From: JACQFV01 sp964593585
GTDB lineage: Bacteria > Zixibacteria > MSB-5A5 > WJJR01
Assembly: GCA_964593585.1 (NCBI GenBank)
Contig: CAZQIZ010000003.1
Span: 62,001 to 126,000 of the forward strand
DNA length: 64,000 nucleotides
Direction: 5' to 3'
In this document: positions 58,116 to 64,000 of the stretch, piece by piece
Layout: every line of letters begins with the position of its first letter
Position numbering within the stretch: position 1 is the stretch's first letter
The notes under the pieces: model-generated
What the model was told of the DNA's origin: nothing
Database searches by the model: none
The model's input: the letters and a program-made list of their open reading frames with translations, nothing else
Position numbers and translations under genes: made by a program

Positions 58116-59723
58116 ATGGACGTCCTGGGAAGCTACATCGACACCCGGTCTGCAGAGTTCGCCGCCCAATCCCAATACCACAAATCCCTTGCCGCGCAGC
58201 TGCGAGACCGTCTGGCACAGATCGCGCGGGGTGGACCCGAAGCGGCCATCGCCACCCAGCGCAAACGCGGCAAACTGCTGGCGCGCGAACGCATCGAGAA
58301 ACTGATCGACCCGCAGACGCCATTCCTCGAGCTCTCTCCGTTGGCCGCCTGGGGTCTTTACGACAACGAGATGCCCTCGGCCGGCATGGTCGCCGGCATC
58401 GGCTGCGTCGCCGGACGCGAGTGCGTCATCATCGCCAACGACGCCTCGGTCAAGGGTGGGACCTATGTCCCCGAGACCATCCGCAAGCATCTGCGCGCTC
58501 AGGAAATCGCCCTGGAGAACCGACTGCCGGCGGTTTACCTCGTCGATTCCGGCGGTGTCTTTCTGCCGGTGCAGGCGCAGGTCTTCCCCGACAAGGAACA
58601 CTTCGGACGGATTTTCTATAATCAGGCGCAGATGTCGGCGCTGCGCATCCCGCAGATCGCCGTGGTGCTGGGCATGTGCACGGCCGGAGGGGCCTATGTC
58701 CCCGCCATGTCCGACGAGAACATCATCGTCAAGGGCAACGGCACCATTTATCTGGCCGGGCCGCCGCTGGTGAAAGCCGCCACCGGCGAGGAAGTCACCG
58801 TCGATGAGCTCGGCGGCGGCGAAATGCATTCCCGCATCTCCGGTGTTACCGATCATTTGGCCGAAAACGAGGACGATGCGTTGCGGATTTGCCGTAACCT
58901 GATGGAGAACCTCAACACCGTCAAGCGCATCGACCTCGACTTGTCAGCGCCGGAGGAGCCGCTCTACGCCGCTGAGGAAATCTACGGGATTCTGCCCAGC
59001 GACAACCGCCGACCCTATGATGTCCATGAGATCATTGCCCGGCTGGTGGATGGCAGCCGATTCCATGAGTTTAAGGCGAACTACGGCCAGACGCTGGTGA
59101 CCGGTTTCGCCCGCTGGATGGGATATCCAGTCGGCATCGTCGCCAACAACGGCGTGCTCTTCTCCGAAAGCGCGCTCAAGGGCGCTCACTTCATCGAGCT
59201 GTGCGCCCAGCGTCGCATTCCGCTGCTTTTCCTGCAGAACATCACCGGCTTCATGGTCGGCAAACGGTACGAGCAGGGCGGGATCGCCAAAGACGGCGCC
59301 AAAATGGTGCAGGCGGTGGCCACCGCCGCGGTGCCCAAGATCACCGTCATCATCGGCGCCTCGCACGGCGCCGGCAACTACGCCATGTGCGGGCGCGGCT
59401 ACTCGCCCCGTTTCCTCTTCACCTGGCCCAATGCGCGCGTTTCGGTTATGGGCGCCGAACAGGCCGCCAGCGTGTTGGTACAGATCAAGACCCAGCAGTT
59501 GGAACGCGACGGAAAGACACTCTCCGCCAAGGAAGCCGGCGAGATTGCCGATCCGGTGCGGGAAAAGTACGAGCGCGAGGGTGACCCGTATTACGGAACC
59601 GCCCGGTTGTGGGACGATGGCATCATTGACCCGGTGCAGACCCGCCCGATTGTCGCGCTCGCCCTTTCCGCGGCGCTCAACGCGCCGATCCCGGAGACGC
59701 AGGCGCCCGTCTACCGCATGTAA
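58116..59723 (+). CDS. mccB: Acyl-CoA carboxylase carboxyltransferase subunit, methylcrotonyl-CoA type
   Basis: The 535-residue protein is a full-length carboxyltransferase. Typical motifs: GKLLARERIEKLIDPQTPFLEL near the start, PVYLVDSGGVFLP-like segment, the biotin/acyl-CoA sites around VVLGMCTAGGAYVPAMSDENIIVKG, and the C-terminal half IPLLFLQNITGFMVGKRYEQGGIAKDGAKMV with ASHGAGNYAMCGRGYSPRF. The NITGFMVG form and the leucine-pathway neighbours favour methylcrotonyl- over propionyl-CoA. It transfers CO2 from biotin to 3-methylcrotonyl-CoA. Confidence 0.88.
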   Translation: MDVLGSYIDTRSAEFAAQSQYHKSLAAQLRDRLAQIARGGPEAAIATQRKRGKLLARERIEKLIDPQTPFLELSPLAAWGLYDNEMPSAGMVAGIGCVAGRECVIIANDASVKGGTYVPETIRKHLRAQEIALENRLPAVYLVDSGGVFLPVQAQVFPDKEHFGRIFYNQAQMSALRIPQIAVVLGMCTAGGAYVPAMSDENIIVKGNGTIYLAGPPLVKAATGEEVTVDELGGGEMHSRISGVTDHLAENEDDALRICRNLMENLNTVKRIDLDLSAPEEPLYAAEEIYGILPSDNRRPYDVHEIIARLVDGSRFHEFKANYGQTLVTGFARWMGYPVGIVANNGVLFSESALKGAHFIELCAQRRIPLLFLQNITGFMVGKRYEQGGIAKDGAKMVQAVATAAVPKITVIIGASHGAGNYAMCGRGYSPRFLFTWPNARVSVMGAEQAASVLVQIKTQQLERDGKTLSAKEAGEIADPVREKYEREGDPYYGTARLWDDGIIDPVQTRPIVALALSAALNAPIPETQAPVYRM

Positions 59724-59743
59724 CCGCCGACCGGTCACCTCCG

Positions 59744-60517
59744 ATGAGCACACTGTCAACCAGCACCGACGGACGGGTGATGACCGTGGCGCTCCACCGC
59801 CCGGAGGCGCGCAACGCCTTCAACGCGGCGATGATCGCCGAGTTGTACGAGACGTTCACGCACCTGCCCGACACGCTGCGCGCGATTGTGCTGACCGGCG
59901 AAGGCCCGGCCTTCTGCGCCGGCGCCGATGTCCACTGGATGCGCGATTCGATCCAGCGCACCGAGGAGGAGAACCGCCAGGACGCGGCGCGAATGGAGGC
60001 AATGTTCCGCGCCATCGACGAATGTCCGGTGCCGGTGATCGGACGGGTCATGGGCCCGGCGCTCGGCGGCGGCATGGGGCTTATCGCCGCCTGCGACATC
60101 GTGATCGCCACCCCCGACGCTCAATTCGGCTATACGGAAGTCCGTCTCGGCATCGTGCCGGCGGTCATCTCGCCCTTCTCCCTGGCCAAAATCGGCGAGC
60201 GGTCGGCGCGGCGGTATTTCCTCACCGGGGAGATCTTCGATGCCGCCACCGCGCACACCATCGGGCTGGTCCATGAAGTGGTCATGCCCGACCAACTCGA
60301 CGGGCGGGTGCAGGCGGTGGTCGATACATTGTTGAAGAACGGTCCGCACGCGGTGCGCACCGCCAAGGAACTGATCCGCCGCGTGACCCGTCTGTCGCGC
60401 GACGAGGCGCGTGAATACACCATCGCCACGATCGCGCGCGCGCGAATCTCCGCCGAGGGGCAGGACGGATTGAGCGCCTTCCTCGAAAAACGCAAACCCC
60501 GCTGGCTTTCGGAGTAG
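59744..60517 (+). CDS. Enoyl-CoA hydratase family protein (methylglutaconyl-CoA hydratase candidate)
   Basis: The 257-residue crotonase-fold protein has HRPEARNAFNAAMIAEL, the oxyanion-hole segment GEGPAFCAGADVHWMRDS, and the second signature VMGPALGGGMGLIAACDIVIA followed by QFGYTEVRLGIVPAVISPF, where the Glu of the FGYTEVRLG strand is one catalytic residue. Located between carboxylase subunits, it most likely hydrates 3-methylglutaconyl-CoA to HMG-CoA, the step before the lyase encoded downstream. Specificity is inferred from context. Confidence 0.85.
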   Translation: MSTLSTSTDGRVMTVALHRPEARNAFNAAMIAELYETFTHLPDTLRAIVLTGEGPAFCAGADVHWMRDSIQRTEEENRQDAARMEAMFRAIDECPVPVIGRVMGPALGGGMGLIAACDIVIATPDAQFGYTEVRLGIVPAVISPFSLAKIGERSARRYFLTGEIFDAATAHTIGLVHEVVMPDQLDGRVQAVVDTLLKNGPHAVRTAKELIRRVTRLSRDEAREYTIATIARARISAEGQDGLSAFLEKRKPRWLSE

Positions 60518-60526
60518 CGATTCCTG

Positions 60527-61978
60527 ATGAAAGTCCTGGTCGCCAACCGCGGCGAAATCGCCTGCCGCATCTTCCAGACCCTGCGTGAGATGGGTGTGCC
60601 ATCGGTCGCGGTTTACACCGATGTCGACGCCGACGCCCGGCATGTCTGGCTGGCCGACGAGGCGGTGGGCATCGGCGCCACCGAGGCCTACCTGAACATT
60701 CCGGCGATACTCGAGGCGGCGCGCGCCTCCGGCGCGACCGCCATTCATCCGGGATATGGCTTCCTGTCGCAGAACGCGGAATTCGTCCGCGCCTGCGCCC
60801 GCGCCAACGTCACCTTCATTGGGCCATCGGCCGAGGCGATGGTCGCGCTGGGCGACAAGCGCGGCTCCAGCCAGACGGCAATATCGCTGGGCATCCCGGT
60901 GGTGCCCGGCGCGCGCGAAACCGATCAACTCGAGGAAGCGATTCGCGCCGCCGAGAAGGTCGGATATCCGGTGCTGATCAAGGCGGCGGGCGGCGGCGGC
61001 GGCAAGGGCATGCGACGGGTCGATTCGACCGATCAGATGAAGGAGGCCTTCGACGCGGCCCGTCGCGAGGCCAAGGGCGCCTTTGCTGACGAGCGGCTGC
61101 TGGTTGAAAAGTACATTTATCCCGCCCGCCATGTCGAAGTCCAGATTCTCGGTGATGGCCGTCGCGCCATCGCCCTCGGCGAACGCGAGTGCAGTCTCCA
61201 GCGCCGCTACCAGAAGGTGATCGAAGAATCGCCCTCCCCCGGCATCAATGACGCCACGCGGCAGCGGCTTTTTGCCGCGGCGGTCAAGCTGGCCGAGGCC
61301 ACGGGGTATGCGAACGCCGGCACGGTCGAATTCCTCATCGGTCCCGATGAGTCCTTCTATTTTCTCGAAGTCAATTCGCGCCTGCAGGTCGAGCATCCGG
61401 TGACGGAGATGCTGACCGGACTTGATCTGGTGCGCGCGCAGATCGAGATCGCGCACGGCGGACCGCTGCCCGAGCCCGTCACCTCGCGCGGTCACGCCAT
61501 CGAGGCGCGCTTCTACGCCGAGGACCCCTACCACGGGTACCTGCCCGCCGCCGGACGGATCCTGATGCTGGAGTGGCCGCAATTGCCCCACCTACGCATC
61601 GACACCGGCGTGGTCGGCGAATCGGCAATCCATCCATTCTACGATCCGTTGATCGCCAAAATGATCGCCTGGGGGCAGGATCGGGAGCAGGCGCGGCGGC
61701 GGCTGCTCGACGCCCTGCGGCAGACCACGCTCCTGGGGCTGGTGACCAACCAGCAGTTTCTGGCGGAATTGCTGGAGAGCGACTTCTTCACCAGCGGCGA
61801 GACGTTCACCACCACATTGGAGTCGCGGAGTTGGACCGCGCCGGAAGTTCCGGCCTATGTCGCCGCGGCGGCGCAACAGGCCCTCAACCAGCGTCTCGAG
61901 GTTGCCGCCGGCGAGACGGGGCCCTCCGATCGCTATTCCCCCTGGCGCACACTCGGCGCCTTCCGGATGGGCGTATGA
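60527..61978 (+). CDS. Biotin carboxylase subunit
   Basis: A 483-residue ATP-grasp protein (AccC-like). Motifs: KVLVANRGEIACRIFQTLREMG at the start, ATP-binding glycine-rich loop IKAAGGGGGKGMRRV, the biotin-carboxylase EVNSRLQVEHPVTEMLTG, and the C-terminal biotin-carboxylase C domain IEARFYAEDPYHGYLPAAG. In typical bacterial methylcrotonyl-CoA carboxylases the biotinyl domain is fused to the C-terminus of this subunit (about 650 residues). Here the chain ends after the BC domain, and the biotinyl domain is a separate gene overlapping by 4 nt. Confidence 0.92.
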   Translation: MKVLVANRGEIACRIFQTLREMGVPSVAVYTDVDADARHVWLADEAVGIGATEAYLNIPAILEAARASGATAIHPGYGFLSQNAEFVRACARANVTFIGPSAEAMVALGDKRGSSQTAISLGIPVVPGARETDQLEEAIRAAEKVGYPVLIKAAGGGGGKGMRRVDSTDQMKEAFDAARREAKGAFADERLLVEKYIYPARHVEVQILGDGRRAIALGERECSLQRRYQKVIEESPSPGINDATRQRLFAAAVKLAEATGYANAGTVEFLIGPDESFYFLEVNSRLQVEHPVTEMLTGLDLVRAQIEIAHGGPLPEPVTSRGHAIEARFYAEDPYHGYLPAAGRILMLEWPQLPHLRIDTGVVGESAIHPFYDPLIAKMIAWGQDREQARRRLLDALRQTTLLGLVTNQQFLAELLESDFFTSGETFTTTLESRSWTAPEVPAYVAAAAQQALNQRLEVAAGETGPSDRYSPWRTLGAFRMGV

Positions 61979-62331
61979 ACTGGATGTCATTCACCCACGA
62001 GGGCCGCACCTACCGTCTGGCAATCGCCCGCGACAAAAGGGGCGTGTGGGTGGGGTGGAACGGCGGAAGCGCCTTCTTCGAGAAGGAACATCGCGTGGCC
62101 GGCGGACGTCATCAGCATGAGGATGTCCGGGCGCCGATGACCGGCAAGGTCGTCAAGATCCTCGCCAAACCCGGCGAATTGGTCACCGAAGGCGATGTCC
62201 TGCTCATCCTCGAGGCCATGAAGATGGAATACCGCCTCACCGCCCCGCACACGGGCGCGGTGGAAGAGATCCACTGCCACGAGGGCGAGCTGGTCGACAT
62301 GGGCACAGTCCTCATCAAACTCGTCGAATGA
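61975..62331 (+). CDS. Biotinyl carrier protein of the carboxylase
   Basis: The 118-residue protein has a C-terminal biotinyl/lipoyl domain with the biotinylation motif EAMKMEY (Lys83) in the context VRAPMTGKVVKILAKPGELVTEGDVLLILEAMKME. The first 45 residues form a short separate domain. It overlaps the biotin carboxylase gene (ATGA) and the lyase gene (ATGA), so all three are translationally coupled. It shuttles carboxybiotin between the BC and carboxyltransferase subunits. Confidence 0.93.
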   Translation: MNWMSFTHEGRTYRLAIARDKRGVWVGWNGGSAFFEKEHRVAGGRHQHEDVRAPMTGKVVKILAKPGELVTEGDVLLILEAMKMEYRLTAPHTGAVEEIHCHEGELVDMGTVLIKLVE

Positions 62332-63212
62332 AGACACGCATCATCGAAGTCGGGCCGCGCGACGGCCTCCAGAACGAAAAAGGCGTCATCCCCACCGATC
62401 GCAAGGTCGCGTTCGTCGACGCGCTGTCGTCCACGGGGGTCGATGAGATCGAAGTCACCGCCTTTGTTTCGCCCAAGTGGGTGCCGCAACTGGCCGACGC
62501 CTCCGAGGTCTTTTCCCGCATCACGCGCCAGCCCAACGTTGTCTATTCCGCTCTGGTCCCCAACGAGCAGGGTCTGGACCGCGCCCTGGAAGTCGGGGCC
62601 AGCAAGATCGCCGTCTTCGCCGCCGCCAGCGAGACCTTCAGCCATCAGAACATCAATGCCACCATCGCCGAGTCGATGGGACGGTTTGTGCCGGTGATTC
62701 GCCGCGCCCGCGCCGCCGGGTTGGCGATCCGCGGCTACATCTCCACCGCCTTCTGGTGCCCGTATGAGGGGCGCATCGCCCCCGAGAAGGTCGCCTCCGT
62801 GGCGACCGTCCTCGACGCGTTGGGCGTCGAGGAGCTCTCCATCGGCGACACGATTGGCAAGGCGGTCGCGGACGATGTCGAACGTCTCCTGGAAAAACTG
62901 CTGCCGCTCATTCCCGCGCCGCGGCTGGCGATGCATTTCCATGACACCTATGGCCAGGCGCTGGACAATGTCGCCTGCGCTTGGCGGCATGGGATCGTTG
63001 CCTTCGACGCCAGCGTGACGGGTTTGGGTGGATGCCCCTATGCGCCCGGCGCGCCGGGAAATGTGGCGACCGAGGCGGTGGTGGCACGTCTGCGCCGCGA
63101 AGGCGCCGAGGTCAACATCGACGCCGACGCCCTGCGTCGCGCGGGCGAGACACTGCGCGCCAGTCTGAGCGAGTTCAGCGGTGGCGCCAGCACGGCGGCC
63201 GCTTCTCCATAA
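62328..63212 (+). CDS. mvaB: Hydroxymethylglutaryl-CoA lyase
   Basis: The 294-residue TIM-barrel protein has the HMG-CoA lyase motifs: IIEVGPRDGLQNEKGVIPTDRKV at the start, EVTAFVSPKWVPQLADA, HFHDTYGQALDN with metal ligands and the catalytic loop GLGGCPYAPGAPGNVATEAVV with the active Cys. It cleaves HMG-CoA to acetyl-CoA and acetoacetate, the final step of leucine degradation. The last 13 codons overlap the opposing hydratase gene. Confidence 0.93.
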   Translation: MKTRIIEVGPRDGLQNEKGVIPTDRKVAFVDALSSTGVDEIEVTAFVSPKWVPQLADASEVFSRITRQPNVVYSALVPNEQGLDRALEVGASKIAVFAAASETFSHQNINATIAESMGRFVPVIRRARAAGLAIRGYISTAFWCPYEGRIAPEKVASVATVLDALGVEELSIGDTIGKAVADDVERLLEKLLPLIPAPRLAMHFHDTYGQALDNVACAWRHGIVAFDASVTGLGGCPYAPGAPGNVATEAVVARLRREGAEVNIDADALRRAGETLRASLSEFSGGASTAAASP

Positions 63213-63951
63213 ATGCCGCCAGCCCCTCATCGGGATCGCTTCCCGCCATCAGATCGCGCAGATAGATCGACTCGGCTGTCGCCAGCGCCTCCTCGAAACC
63301 CCCCAGCGAGGCCCGGCGCAACGCCCGGCGTGTGTGACGCAACGAAAACGCGGACAACCGGGTTAGCTGTCCGACGAACGCGCGGACCTGTTCGCGGAAC
63401 CGGCTTGAGGGATAAACGTGATTCAGCAGGCCGACGGCCTCGGCTTCGGCGGCGTCAAGCACACGTCCGGTCAGGATCAGTTCCGCCGCGCGATGCGAGC
63501 CGATCATCCGCCCCAGGATCGCCACCGCCACCGGCGGGTAGACCCCGAGAGTGATCTCGGGGACGCCGATCTTCAGATCATCGGCGGCCAGGACCAGATC
63601 GCAGGCCAGCGCCAGTTCCATGCCCCCGCCGTAGGCGCCGCCGTGAATGGCCGCCACCACCGGCATCGGCAGATCGTCGATGAGACGGATGGTTCGGTGG
63701 AACTCCCGGATCATCTGATCGATCGTCTCGCGACGATGCTCGGGCACATCGACACCGGCGGAAAAGACCGGCCCCTCCGCGTCGATGACCAACGCGCACA
63801 GATCGCCCCGTTCGGCGAGTTGCTCAAGGCGCGCGTTCAATTCACGCAGCATCGTAATATTGAGAATATTCAGCGGGGGGCGCACCAGCGTGAGCGTGGC
63901 GGCGCGTTCGGCTTCGGCGAGTCGGATGAACTCTTTGTCGGACACAGGCAT
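63175..63951 (-). CDS. Enoyl-CoA hydratase family, dienoyl-CoA hydratase-like
   Basis: A 258-residue crotonase-fold protein. The segments LVRPPLNILNITMLRELNARLEQL, GPVFSAGVDVPEHRRETIDQMIREFHR, and AIHGGAYGGGMELALACDLVLAADDLKIGVPEITLGVYPPVA are characteristic of cyclohexa-1,5-dienecarbonyl-CoA hydratase-like proteins. Those act in benzoyl-CoA degradation, but no other benzoyl-CoA genes are visible, so related 2-enoyl-CoA hydration is as likely. Its last codons overlap mvaB by 38 nt in convergent orientation. Upstream of its start the window ends. Confidence 0.78.
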   Translation of the reverse strand: MPVSDKEFIRLAEAERAATLTLVRPPLNILNITMLRELNARLEQLAERGDLCALVIDAEGPVFSAGVDVPEHRRETIDQMIREFHRTIRLIDDLPMPVVAAIHGGAYGGGMELALACDLVLAADDLKIGVPEITLGVYPPVAVAILGRMIGSHRAAELILTGRVLDAAEAEAVGLLNHVYPSSRFREQVRAFVGQLTRLSAFSLRHTRRALRRASLGGFEEALATAESIYLRDLMAGSDPDEGLAAFMEKRPPCWRHR

Positions 63952-64000
63952 CCCTTTCCGCCGGCGATACCGCCGGCCTGGAACGGATACGCCAGACCCC

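Noticed and set aside
59756..61591. 611-codon antisense frame across the carboxylase genes
   Set aside because: No recognisable domain, composition typical of the reverse strand of high-GC genes, and it overlaps three well-supported genes.
63960..63977. Hairpin gccggcg / cgccggc at the window end
   Set aside because: Only 7 bp, GC-only, no T tail, and it lies upstream rather than downstream of the adjacent gene.
1..64000. CRISPR arrays, tRNA or rRNA genes, insertion sequences, phage genes
   Set aside because: No regularly spaced direct repeats, no cloverleaf or rRNA-like sequence, and no transposase or integrase motifs were noticed in either strand.

Overview
This 64 kb window is high-GC DNA from a Gram-negative (diderm) bacterium. 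Evidence for an outer membrane includes a TonB-dependent receptor, a secretin, lipoproteins and a predicted outer-membrane beta-barrel. Three secreted proteins carry paired dockerin-like repeats ending in VNVAFRG/VQRAFRG. These repeats, together with a pyruvoyl arginine decarboxylase and very cytochrome-rich loci, suggest an uncultured lineage of the FCB-type candidate phyla (Zixibacteria-like). That placement is inference from gene content only; no rRNA or tRNA gene was seen.

Layout. 1-13.9 kb is mostly housekeeping: the N-terminal part of mfd (cut by the window edge), pyrE, a cohesin-like lipoprotein, a PTS EIIA domain, pth-rpsF-rpsR-rplI with a bifunctional-nuclease gene, three small unknown genes, pdaD and speB (arginine to agmatine to putrescine), a UbiA-family prenyltransferase, an acyl-CoA dehydrogenase with ridA, ruvX and mltG. 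14-22.5 kb holds a dockerin-bearing secreted beta-helix protein, a TonB-dependent receptor, an alpha/beta hydrolase lipoprotein and small genes.

22.6-36.1 kb is the most striking region, all on the minus strand. Its upstream part is a probable porin-cytochrome conduit: a 1058-residue secreted cytochrome with 42 CxxCH motifs, a second multiheme cytochrome, a predicted outer-membrane beta-barrel, and two CsgG/LpoB-like envelope proteins. Downstream come an NHL beta-propeller, a six-heme and a seven-heme cytochrome whose motif order resembles the Geobacter nanowire cytochrome OmcS, and a CcmF-type heme lyase. Together the four cytochrome genes encode 61 canonical CxxCH motifs. The same 9-mer lies upstream of three transcription units in this region. 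I interpret it as an extracellular electron-transfer locus that could move electrons across the outer membrane and along a cytochrome filament.

36.3-48.7 kb contains an S9 peptidase, a MacA-like adaptor with two MacB-type permeases and no ATPase, an APC amino-acid permease, a PhoD-like phosphatase with dockerin repeats, a second dockerin protein, and an operon of SRPBCC, hemerythrin, small Cys protein, kynB-like and GNAT genes. 48.7-57.9 kb is a type IV pilus/type II secretion cluster (secretin, PilP-, PilO- and fused PilM-PilN-like proteins, three prepilins, PilC, PilB). 58.1-64 kb is a leucine/isovalerate degradation operon (carboxyltransferase, enoyl-CoA hydratase, biotin carboxylase, separate biotinyl protein, HMG-CoA lyase) facing a convergent dienoyl-CoA hydratase-like gene.
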